Positions 51,481 through 59,465 of a stretch of 64,000 nt of DNA are shown one piece after another. The stretch covers positions 18,877 to 82,876 of the forward strand of contig DASWRQ010000303.1 of the NCBI GenBank assembly GCA_036403095.1, written 5' to 3'. The DNA is from Kutzneria sp036403095. Its GTDB lineage: Bacteria; Actinomycetota; Actinomycetes; Mycobacteriales; Pseudonocardiaceae. The translations under genes and the position numbers were made by a program. The notes beneath the pieces are model-generated. The model ran no database searches. It saw only the letters and a program-made list of their open reading frames with translations, and had not been told where the DNA came from. Within the stretch, counting starts at the first letter, position 1, and each line of letters begins with the position of its first letter.

Positions 51481-53664
51481 TTGGCCACGACCCGTCAGCG
51501 CTGGACCCAGCTGGAACGCCGCCTGTGGACCGCCGTCCGCCGCCGCGACACCGTCGACGTCCGGGACGCCAAGATCGATCCCGTCCACATCTGGGGCCCG
51601 CACCGCACCGTGCGCGCCGAGGTCATCCGCGAACTCCTGCTGGCCGGACCGGCCCCGATTCCCGGCCATCTCGGCGGCCTTCGCCTCATCGGCGCCCGCA
51701 TCACCGGCGTGCTCGACCTCTCCCCCAGCACCATCGCCCAGCCGTTCGAGTTTCTGGAGTGCTGGTTCGACGAGCCCGTCGACCTCGCGCTGACCCGCAC
51801 CCAGTCGATCTTCATCCAGGACTGCCGGCTGCCCGGTCTGCGGGCGCACGGGATGCACACCGAGGGCGGCGTCTATCTCGACGGTCTGCAATGCACCGCC
51901 ATGCTGGACCTCACCGGCGCCCACATCACCGGTCTCCTGAGCCTCGACCGAGCGCGATTGTCCGATCCCGACGGGGTGGCCCTGATCGCCGACGGGGCGA
52001 ACGTCGGCAACTCCGTCTCCTGCCGCCAGGGGTTCAGCGCGGTCGGCCGGGTCCAGTTGATCGCGGCGCGCGTCGGCGGCACTTTCGATCTGGACACCGC
52101 GACCGTCACGAACCACTCGGGCGACGCCGTCGTGGCCGACGCGGCCACGATCGAGGCCAACCTGTTCGCCGGTGACGGTTTCCGGGCCGTCGGGGCGGTC
52201 GCGTTGCGTGGCGCGTCCATCGGGTGTGACGTCATCCTGGCGAACGGCGTGTTCGAGAGTGCTGACAGTTTCGCACTGCAATGCAATGCCATCCACGTCC
52301 ACGGACAGTTCGTCGCGGTGGACAGCATCGTGTCGGGCGGGTTGTCCATCGTGAACGCCCGCGTCGACGACCAGATCGCGCTGAGCGGGGCAGTCCTGTC
52401 CAACCCTGGTGGTGACGCCTTCAACGGGGATGGTCTGCAGGCGGTGGGATTGTTCTGCCATGCCGGTCTGCGGGCGGAAGGGGAATTCCGGCTGTACGGC
52501 GCCCGGCTCAGCAGCCGACTGAGCTTCGACGACGCCGTCCTCCGCAATCCCGGCGGGCTCGCGCTGATCCTCGACACCATGGCCGCCGATGGCGGCATAG
52601 TGTTCAACCGATGCCATGTCGAAGGTGAGACACGCATGGCCGGCGCCCAGGTCCACGGCGACATCGAGCTGGGCGACACAACCCTGGTCAACAATGGCAA
52701 CACCTTCACCGCCGTAGGCGCCGACATCACCGGCAATCTGTCCTTTCATTCCGGCTTCGCCAGCACCGGCCACATCGACCTCAGCGGCGCGCGCGTCGGG
52801 GGCCAGCTGTCCCTGGTCGGCGTCACCCTGCACAATCCCGAGCAGGACGTGCTGGCCGGCTCCCTGCTGACCGTCGGCGGAGACATCTTCGCGGCCGAGG
52901 ACCTCACCGTCCGCGGCACGATCGACCTGGCCCGAGCCCGGGTCGGCGGCACGATCGGCCTGACGACCGAGAACATCGTCGGGACGGTCAACCTCGGCGA
53001 GACGCGTGCGGACGGCTTGCAGCTGGTGGGCCGGGCGGATGGCCGGATCTCACTGATCGGCATGACCGTCCGGCTGCTGCACCACGAGCCCGAGCACTGG
53101 CCCGATGCCGGCAACTTCGGCATTCAGAACCTGACCTACACCGCGCTGCTTCCGCTCGGCGTGCCGGTCCGCTGGTGGCTGGAGTGGGTGCGCCGAGGCC
53201 TTGCCGACGGCTACCATCCCCAGCCCTATGCCCAGCTCGCCACCACCCTTCGCAACGACGGCAACGATCGCGACGCCCGGATCGTTCTCCTTGCGCGACA
53301 ACGGCATCGGCGGCGCGGGTCGCCGTTGCGGAGCAAGCCGTGGGGATGGTTGCAGGACATTGCCGTTGGCTACGGCTATGTGTCCTGGCGAGCGGCGTGC
53401 TGGCTGGCGGTGCTGTGGCTGACGGGGTGGCTGTACTTCCGCACCCAGCACCCGCTGCCGGCTCAACCCGGCGGCTCCACGACCGACTACCAACCGGCGC
53501 TCTACGCCCTCGACCTGCTCCTGCCGGTCCTGAGCATCGGCCAACGCAACGCGGTCCACTTCGCCGGGCCGGCCCAGCTGGTCGCGGTGCTGATCACCGT
53601 GTGCTCCTGGATCCTGGGCATTGCGGTGCTGGCCGGCCTGACCAGGGCATTGACCCGGAACTAG
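51481..53664 (+). CDS. Large quadruple-helix-like repeat protein with two C-terminal membrane segments
   Basis: 727 aa from TTG 51481 (GGGGTGAGGGA just before). ATG 51448, in the loop of the preceding hairpin, would add 11 residues and lacks a ribosome site. Residues about 60-560 are a succession of about 40-residue repeats with the rhythm 'GxxLxGARVGGxLxLxxA' (IGARITGVLDLS, LTGAHITGLLSLD, LSGARVGGQLSLVG, LARARVGGTIGL), a pentapeptide-like beta-solenoid. Two membrane segments lie near the end (ACWLAVLWLTGWLYF and VLITVCSWILGIAVLAGL). Related actinomycete proteins are membrane-anchored and of unknown function. Same direction as car but separated by its hairpin. Confidence 0.8.
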   Translation: MATTRQRWTQLERRLWTAVRRRDTVDVRDAKIDPVHIWGPHRTVRAEVIRELLLAGPAPIPGHLGGLRLIGARITGVLDLSPSTIAQPFEFLECWFDEPVDLALTRTQSIFIQDCRLPGLRAHGMHTEGGVYLDGLQCTAMLDLTGAHITGLLSLDRARLSDPDGVALIADGANVGNSVSCRQGFSAVGRVQLIAARVGGTFDLDTATVTNHSGDAVVADAATIEANLFAGDGFRAVGAVALRGASIGCDVILANGVFESADSFALQCNAIHVHGQFVAVDSIVSGGLSIVNARVDDQIALSGAVLSNPGGDAFNGDGLQAVGLFCHAGLRAEGEFRLYGARLSSRLSFDDAVLRNPGGLALILDTMAADGGIVFNRCHVEGETRMAGAQVHGDIELGDTTLVNNGNTFTAVGADITGNLSFHSGFASTGHIDLSGARVGGQLSLVGVTLHNPEQDVLAGSLLTVGGDIFAAEDLTVRGTIDLARARVGGTIGLTTENIVGTVNLGETRADGLQLVGRADGRISLIGMTVRLLHHEPEHWPDAGNFGIQNLTYTALLPLGVPVRWWLEWVRRGLADGYHPQPYAQLATTLRNDGNDRDARIVLLARQRHRRRGSPLRSKPWGWLQDIAVGYGYVSWRAACWLAVLWLTGWLYFRTQHPLPAQPGGSTTDYQPALYALDLLLPVLSIGQRNAVHFAGPAQLVAVLITVCSWILGIAVLAGLTRALTRN

Positions 53665-54089
53665 CTGAACGAGCAGCCGGGGTTGGGGGCGTCGATGGCG
53701 ACGGGCTGGCCGACGGGGGCCTCGTAGAGAACCTCCAACACCACGGGAGTCGACCCCAGGTTGCGTCCGATGTGGACGTAGCCGTCGCCGGGCTCCTCCT
53801 GGATGAACTGGCCGGGGCGGTACACGCCGTCGACGGAGCAGTCGGACATGTTGTGCGTCAACACGCCCTGCTTGACCCACGCGCGCACGGGGCCGGGGTG
53901 GTAGTGCCAGCCGGTGGCGCCGCCGGGCTCGAGGGTGATCTCCTTGAAGACGTAGTCGGTGTTGCCGGCCACGTGGTCGAACAGCGTGACCGCCGAGATG
54001 CCGTGGCCGGGGGTGGCGTTGGCGGTCGCGGGCAGCAGGGCGGCCGACAGGCCGAGGGCGGCGGCGGTGGCCAGCAGGGCTCTGCGCAT
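53661..54089 (-). CDS. Secreted cupin-domain protein
   Basis: 142 aa. Signal peptide 1-25 (ALLATAAALGLSAALLPATA). Cupin motif 1 GGATGWHYHPGPVRAWVKQG supplies His ligands, and motif 2 PGDGYVHIGRNLGSTP the second, so a metal-binding double-stranded beta-helix is likely. Two Cys (in SDCSVDG and NPGCSFS) may form a disulfide outside the cell. No substrate can be named. The stop shares CTAG with the convergent solenoid gene. Confidence 0.82.
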   Translation of the reverse strand: MRRALLATAAALGLSAALLPATANATPGHGISAVTLFDHVAGNTDYVFKEITLEPGGATGWHYHPGPVRAWVKQGVLTHNMSDCSVDGVYRPGQFIQEEPGDGYVHIGRNLGSTPVVLEVLYEAPVGQPVAIDAPNPGCSFS

Positions 54090-54229
54090 GGGAATCGTGC
54101 TCCTCGTGATGGCTAGGACGTCGCCGCCAGTGAAGCAAGCCGGGCCCCGGCCGTGGCACGTTCGGCCGAATCAGTGCCCTTTCGGACGACGCCGCGTCGG
54201 GCGGTGAGCCACCGGTCACGCTCCGGATT

Positions 54230-54301
54230 AAGCATACTCATTGCCCCGAGACCTTGCATTCAGCGCCCGATCGTTCATACTCATCGACAATAAGTATGCT
54301 T
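54230..54301. promoter_or_regulatory. Operator-like repeats upstream of the GntR gene
   Basis: AAGCATACT (54230-54238) and its exact reverse complement AGTATGCTT (54293-54301) bracket a third copy of the half-site in TCATACTCAT (about 54274-54283); the first site also reads CATACTCAT. Three CATACT half-sites in 72 nt of unusually AT-rich DNA just before a GntR gene strongly suggest autoregulation and control of the operon below. Confidence 0.65.
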
Positions 54302-54326
54302 CATCCACGGAGCGAGGGGTCGAACA

Positions 54327-55076
54327 GTGGGGGACAGCGCGGAACGGCAGGACGACAGCACGAGCGACCGGTACCGGCCGGGCTACGAGCTGGTGGCCGA
54401 GCGGCTGCTCCAGCACATCGCCGAGCAGAACCTGCGCCCGGGCGACCGGCTGCCGACCGAGCAGGGCCTGGCCGACCTGCTGGGCACGACCCGCAACCAG
54501 ATGCGCGAGGCGGTGAAGGTGCTGGCGGCGATCGGCCGCCTGAACGTTCGGCGCGGCGCGGGGATCTTCGTGGCGGCGGACAAGACGCTGGCCGAGGAGG
54601 AACTGGCCCACTTCCAGCCGACGGACATGGCCAACGTGTCGATGCTGCTGGACTTCCGCCGGCTGATCGAGACGGAGACGGCCCGCCGCGCGGCCTCGCT
54701 GGCCACGCCGATCCAGGTGCGCAAGATCCGCGAGAGCGCGGAGGAGTCGCTGGCTCACGGCGCGGCCCAACAGGTCCAGGCGTTCGCCGACGCGGACAAG
54801 CAGTTCCACGACGCGGTGGCGATCGCCGCCGACAACATCTTCCTCCAGGCCAACGTGGTCAACGTGCGCCGCTTCGCCGCCCAGACCGACACCCTGTTGT
54901 TCCACGGCGACGTGCCCGGCTCGCTGGAGGTCGCGGGCCACCAGCACGTGGCCATCGCCGAGGCCATCGCCGAGGGCGACCCGGACCGGGCGGTGCAGCT
55001 GATGGCCGCCCACATCGACACCACCCAGCGCCAGTTCGAACGCAAGATCCGCAACCGGATGTTCAAGATCGACTGA
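54327..55076 (+). CDS. FadR-subfamily GntR transcriptional regulator
   Basis: 249 aa from GTG 54327. Winged helix about 20-85 (ELVAERLLQHIAEQNLRPGD, LPTEQGLADLLGTTRNQMRE, INVRRGAGIFV form), then an FCD ligand domain about 100-235 with MLLDFRRLIETETARRAA, D-x-x-F-H (ADKQFHDAV) and HQHVAIAEAIAEGD, whose Asp and His residues normally bind a metal or sugar acid. FCD regulators often respond to sugar acids, consistent with the enolase-superfamily enzyme next door. Likely the operon repressor, acting at the CATACT repeats. Confidence 0.9.
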   Translation: MGDSAERQDDSTSDRYRPGYELVAERLLQHIAEQNLRPGDRLPTEQGLADLLGTTRNQMREAVKVLAAIGRLNVRRGAGIFVAADKTLAEEELAHFQPTDMANVSMLLDFRRLIETETARRAASLATPIQVRKIRESAEESLAHGAAQQVQAFADADKQFHDAVAIAADNIFLQANVVNVRRFAAQTDTLLFHGDVPGSLEVAGHQHVAIAEAIAEGDPDRAVQLMAAHIDTTQRQFERKIRNRMFKID

Positions 55077-55152
55077 TCGCGAGAACCAGGACCACGCCGC
55101 GAACCCGGCGTGGCGATGCCCCCTGCCCGCAACACTCCACACTGGACGGACA

Positions 55153-56250
55153 TTGAAGATCACGCACGTCGAGTCGCATCGGATACAGGTGCCGGCAACC
55201 GATCCGCCGTTCCACTGGCGCGACGGCCTCGCCGGCAGCCCGGCCAAGGGCGACGGCGCGGTGCTGCGCATCGGCACGGACACGGGCGTCGAAGGCGTCG
55301 CGGTGTTCGCCCGCCCGGGCGCGGCGGTGCTGCTGGACGACCTGGTGGATCGGCTGTTCCGCGACGAGCTGATCGGCCAGGATCCGTTGCGCCGCGAGTG
55401 GATCTGGCACCGGATGTGGGAGCTGGACCGGATCCACGAGTTGCCGCTGCCCACCCTGGGGCTGGTGGACATCGCGCTCTGGGACCTGGCCGGCCGGCTC
55501 TACGACCAGCCCGTGTGGCAGGTGCTCGGCGGCTATCGGGAGGCGATCCCGGCCTACGCGTCGACGTCCACCTTCGACAGCACCGAGGAATTCCTCGACG
55601 TCGCCGACCAGTGCCTCAAGCTCGGCTACCGCGGCATCAAGCTGCACGCCTGGGGCGACGCCCGCCGCGACGCGGCGCTGTGCCTGGCCCTGCGGGAGCA
55701 CGTCGGTCCCGATGTGCCGCTGATGTACGACGGCTCGGCCGGCTTCGACCTGCCCGACTCCGTCTACCTGGGACACGCGCTGAGCGAGGCCGACTACCTC
55801 TGGTACGAGGAGCCGATGCGCGAGTTCAGCGTCACGGCGTACGGACAACTCGCCCGGCAGGTCCGGGTGCCGCTGCTGGTGGCCGAGACCTCGGACGGCG
55901 CCCACATGAACTCCGGCGACTTCATCGCCGCCGGGGCCGCCACGTTCGGTGTCCGCACCGGCACCACGTTGCGCGGCGGAATCACCGGCGCCATGCGGAC
56001 CGCGCACCTGGCCGACGCCTATCGGCTGCGCGCGGAGGTGCACGGCTCGGACATCCCGAACCACCACCTGTGCATGGCCATCCCGAACACCACGTACTAC
56101 GAGTCGCTGGTGACGTCGACGTCCGTCCGGCGGGAACGCCACGTGGACGCCGAGGGGCTCGTCCACGCCCCGACCTCGCCCGGCATCGCCCTCCCGGCCG
56201 AATTCGGCTACGGCGCCACCCTGTCGCCGTACGTGGAGCGCGCCGCCTGA
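55153..56250 (+). CDS. Enolase-superfamily (mandelate racemase/muconate-lactonizing-like) dehydratase
   Basis: 365 aa from TTG 55153. N-terminal capping domain, then a TIM barrel with Lys163-x-His165 in GIKLHAWGD, metal ligands Asp193 (MYDGS), Glu219 or Glu220 (WYEEPM) and Glu245 (AETSDG), and His297 in AEVHGSD. The motif pattern is that of acid-sugar dehydratases or racemases, not of enolase itself. It would abstract a proton alpha to a carboxylate and probably eliminate water from an aldonic or uronic acid brought in by the ABC transporter. Cytoplasmic, first enzyme gene of the operon. Confidence 0.85.
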   Translation: MKITHVESHRIQVPATDPPFHWRDGLAGSPAKGDGAVLRIGTDTGVEGVAVFARPGAAVLLDDLVDRLFRDELIGQDPLRREWIWHRMWELDRIHELPLPTLGLVDIALWDLAGRLYDQPVWQVLGGYREAIPAYASTSTFDSTEEFLDVADQCLKLGYRGIKLHAWGDARRDAALCLALREHVGPDVPLMYDGSAGFDLPDSVYLGHALSEADYLWYEEPMREFSVTAYGQLARQVRVPLLVAETSDGAHMNSGDFIAAGAATFGVRTGTTLRGGITGAMRTAHLADAYRLRAEVHGSDIPNHHLCMAIPNTTYYESLVTSTSVRRERHVDAEGLVHAPTSPGIALPAEFGYGATLSPYVERAA

Positions 56251-56281
56251 TCGTTTTCCACCCCGCCCCGAAGGACCGACA

Positions 56282-57640
56282 ATGACGTCACACCAGCGCC
56301 GCTTCGTCCGCACCCTCACGGCCGTGCTCGCCACCGGCGTGCTCGCCGCCGCCTGCGCCAGCGCGGATCCCAACGCCGCCACCGAGACCACGGCGGCCAG
56401 CTTCACGCCGCAGCCCCAGGACGCCAACGCGAAGATCACCGTCTGGGCCGACTCGACCCGGTTGCCCGCGGTGCAGGCCTACCAGAAGGCCAATCCGAAC
56501 GTCCAGATGGACGTCGTCACCTACGACGGCTCGGCCGACGGCTCCACCTATCTGCAGACCAAGGTGCAGCTGTTCGACCGGACCGGCAGCGGCTGGCCGG
56601 ACGTGGTGTTCGCGTCGCCGACCGATGTCACGTGGGCCTCGCAGCCGACCGGCCCGAGCGCGCAGGCGTTCGCCGCCCCGGTCGACGAGGGCCTGGTGGC
56701 GGCCGGCACGTTGAAGAACTTCGCCACCGGGTCCCTTGCGCCGTGCCAGTTCGACGGCCACACCTACTGCCTGCGCAACGACATCGCCCAGGTCGTGCTG
56801 TGGTACAACAAGTCCCTGCTGGACCAGTTCGGCTACCAGGTGCCGACGACCTGGGAGCAGTACCAGGCGCTGGGCGAGAAGGTGGCCCGGGAGCACCCCG
56901 GTTACCTGGTCGGCGCGATCGGCGACACCAACTCGCACGAGTCGTACTTCTGGTCCGCGCAGTGCCCGGCCCAGCAGCTGACCGACGCCAAGACGCTGCG
57001 GTCCAACCTCCAGGATCCGCACTGCACCAAGATGGCCGGGCTGCTGGACGACCTGATCAAGGCCGGATCCGTGTCCAAGCAGGGATTCTTCGGGCAGGGC
57101 TTCGCCAAGGACAACGCCGGCAAGGTGTTGATGGCCTACGGCCCGTCCTGGTACGGCAAGTACCTGTTCGACTCGGCCTTCAAGACGCCGGCCGGGCAGC
57201 TCGCCGCCGCGGCCCCGCTGAAGTGGCAGGGCGAGTCCCAGACCTACACCGGCAACGTCGGCGGCGGCGTGTGGATGATCTCCTCGCACAGCAAGAACCT
57301 GAAGGCCGCCACCGCGCTCACCACCTGGCTGACCACCTCGGACGACAACCTCAGGGGCGCGCCGACCTACCCGGCCTACTCCCCCGGCGCGAAGGCGTGG
57401 CTGGCCAACCCGGCCAACAAGGACTACTTCGCCACCGACGTGTCCGACGTGTTCCAGCAGGCCGCCAACGAGGTCTGGACGGGTTGGGGCAACACGAAGT
57501 TCAGCGACGCCACGGCGTGGTCCAGTGTCGTGCTGCCGGCGGTGACCGCCGGCAAGACGCTGACCGAGACGCTTCCCCTGTGGCAGAACGAGATCACCAG
57601 CGAGGCCAAGTCCGTCGGATACACGGTGACCACGCAGTGA
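56282..57640 (+). CDS. ABC transporter sugar-binding lipoprotein (family 1)
   Basis: 452 aa. Lipobox LAAAC with Cys25 follows a basic N-terminus (HQRRFVRTLT). Mature features of carbohydrate-binding proteins: KITVWADSTRLPAVQAYQKA, PDVVFASPTDV, LWYNKSLLDQFGYQVPTTWE and GNVGGGVWMISSHSKNLKAA. It captures an oligosaccharide or glycoside outside the membrane and hands it to the permeases, whose first gene overlaps its stop (GTGA at 57637). Expressed with the dehydratase and beta-helix enzyme genes. Confidence 0.92.
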   Translation: MTSHQRRFVRTLTAVLATGVLAAACASADPNAATETTAASFTPQPQDANAKITVWADSTRLPAVQAYQKANPNVQMDVVTYDGSADGSTYLQTKVQLFDRTGSGWPDVVFASPTDVTWASQPTGPSAQAFAAPVDEGLVAAGTLKNFATGSLAPCQFDGHTYCLRNDIAQVVLWYNKSLLDQFGYQVPTTWEQYQALGEKVAREHPGYLVGAIGDTNSHESYFWSAQCPAQQLTDAKTLRSNLQDPHCTKMAGLLDDLIKAGSVSKQGFFGQGFAKDNAGKVLMAYGPSWYGKYLFDSAFKTPAGQLAAAAPLKWQGESQTYTGNVGGGVWMISSHSKNLKAATALTTWLTTSDDNLRGAPTYPAYSPGAKAWLANPANKDYFATDVSDVFQQAANEVWTGWGNTKFSDATAWSSVVLPAVTAGKTLTETLPLWQNEITSEAKSVGYTVTTQ

Positions 57641-58560
57641 CGGCTCTGGACACCCCACTCGTCGCCCCGGCTCGCCGCGCCGCCACGCGGCGGGCTCGGG
57701 CGGGGATCTCCGGCCCGCTGTTCGTCAGCGGATACGTGGTGCTGCTGCTGGCGTTCGGCGTGCTGCCCACCCTGTACGCGGTGTACCTGGCGTTCACCAA
57801 CCTGCGCGGGCAGTTCACCGGCCTGAACCAGTTCGTCCGGGTGTTCCAGGACTTCCGGTTCTGGCCGGCGTTCGGCAACATCCTGGTGTACCTGGTGTTC
57901 TGGCTGCTGCTCATCGTGATCTTCACGGTGGGCGTGGCGGTGGTGCTGCGCAGCCGGATGCCGGCGACGCTGTCCGCGACGCTGCGGTTCCTGTACTACA
58001 TCCCGGGTGCGCTGGCCGGCGTGGCCAGCGTGCTGGTGTGGCTGTTCGTGCTGGACCCGTCGGTGAGCCCGGTCGGCTGGCTGCTGAGGTCCTTGGGTCT
58101 CAACACCTTCGCCGAGGTGCTGGCGCCGGGCCAGCTGCCGCTGATCTTCGCGTTGATCGCGTTCTGGACCGGGGCCGGCGGCTGGATCGTGGTGATGTAC
58201 GGGGCGCTGAACAACATCCCGCAGGAAGTGCTGGAGGCGGCCCGGATGGACGGCGCCGGCCCGTGGCGGCTGGCCCTGCACATCCAGATCCCGATGATCC
58301 GCAAGTGGATCGTCTACATGGTGATCCTGGCCTTCGCCGCCGGCACGCAGCTGTTTGTCGAGCCGCAGCTGCTCCAGACGGCCTCGCTGGGCCGGGTCAG
58401 CCCGACCTGGTCGCCCAACCAGCTGGCCTACTCCTACGCGTTCCAGCACGGCGACTTCAACGGGGCCGCCGCGATCTCCCTGGTGCTGCTGGCGATCGGC
58501 CTGATCGGGGCCGGGCTGCTGGTGACCAGGTCGGGCCTGTTCAAGGTGGATGAGCAATGA
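57637..58560 (+). CDS. ABC sugar permease (MalF-like)
   Basis: 307 aa from GTG 57637. Six membrane segments and the EAA loop EVLEAARMDGAGPWRLALHI, which contacts the ATPase. N-terminal region PLFVSGYVVLLLAFGVLPTL is typical of MalF/UgpA-type subunits. Forms the membrane channel with the next gene, which starts within its stop (ATGA). No ATPase gene is present in the operon, so a shared MsmK-like ATPase elsewhere is inferred. Confidence 0.92.
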   Translation: MTALDTPLVAPARRAATRRARAGISGPLFVSGYVVLLLAFGVLPTLYAVYLAFTNLRGQFTGLNQFVRVFQDFRFWPAFGNILVYLVFWLLLIVIFTVGVAVVLRSRMPATLSATLRFLYYIPGALAGVASVLVWLFVLDPSVSPVGWLLRSLGLNTFAEVLAPGQLPLIFALIAFWTGAGGWIVVMYGALNNIPQEVLEAARMDGAGPWRLALHIQIPMIRKWIVYMVILAFAAGTQLFVEPQLLQTASLGRVSPTWSPNQLAYSYAFQHGDFNGAAAISLVLLAIGLIGAGLLVTRSGLFKVDEQ

Positions 58561-59423
58561 AACGCGTCGTCGGCGTGACCGTCGTGTCGGTGGTCCTGGT
58601 GGTGCTGCTGGCCTTCTTCGTGCTGCCGGCGCTGTGGCTGGTGCTCGCGCCGACCAAGACGGCCGGGCAGCTGGCCGGCGAGTCGCCGCTGTCGTTCGGG
58701 TCGCTGGCCAACGTCGGCCTGGCCTGGCAGCACCTGACCAGCTTCGAGAACGGCGTGCTGTTCGTATGGTTGCGCAACTCCGCGGTGTACGCGGTCGGCG
58801 CGCTGATCGTCACACTGATCACCAGCATTCCTGCCGGCTATGCCTTGGCTCTGACCAGGTTCCGCGGCCGCAAGCTGCTGCTCACGGTCACGTTGATCGT
58901 CATGATCATGCCGTCGGCCGCACTGGTGCTGCCGGTGTTCCTGGAGCTCAACCTGGTGCACCTGATCGGCACCGCGTGGTCGATCATCCTGCCGTTCTCG
59001 TTCTACCCGTTCGGCGTGTACCTGGTGTACATCTACTTCGCCACCAGCCTGCCGCGCGAGCTGCTGTCGGCGGCGCGGCTGGACGGGGCCTCGGAATGGC
59101 AGATCTTCACCCGGATCGCGCTGCCGCTGGCCACGCCGGTGGTCGGACTGGTGGCGTTCTTCAGCTTCGTCGGCAACTGGAACAACTTCTTCCTGCCCTA
59201 CCTGGTGCTGCCCAACAGCGACGCGTTCCCGATCCAGGTCGGCCTGAACCAGCTGCTGTCGTCGACGCCGTCGTTCAACCCGGTCGCCGGCGCCGGCCTG
59301 AACATCACCAGCCCCGAGCTGGCGCTGGCGATCATCGTCGCGGTGCTGCCGGTGCTCGTGCTGTTCCTGTTCTCCCAGCGCACCCTCGTGTCGGGGATGC
59401 TCGCCGGGGCCACCAAGGAATGA
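58557..59423 (+). CDS. ABC sugar permease (MalG-like)
   Basis: 288 aa. Six membrane segments; EAA loop ELLSAARLDGASEWQIFTRI and the family C-terminus SQRTLVSGMLAGATK of MalG/UgpE subunits. Overlaps the preceding permease by 4 nt and is followed 42 nt later by the secreted beta-helix enzyme gene, in the same operon. Confidence 0.92.
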   Translation: MKRVVGVTVVSVVLVVLLAFFVLPALWLVLAPTKTAGQLAGESPLSFGSLANVGLAWQHLTSFENGVLFVWLRNSAVYAVGALIVTLITSIPAGYALALTRFRGRKLLLTVTLIVMIMPSAALVLPVFLELNLVHLIGTAWSIILPFSFYPFGVYLVYIYFATSLPRELLSAARLDGASEWQIFTRIALPLATPVVGLVAFFSFVGNWNNFFLPYLVLPNSDAFPIQVGLNQLLSSTPSFNPVAGAGLNITSPELALAIIVAVLPVLVLFLFSQRTLVSGMLAGATKE

Positions 59424-59465
59424 TCGATCAACCCCTTCTCGACCAATGACGTCTCGGGAGTGTCC

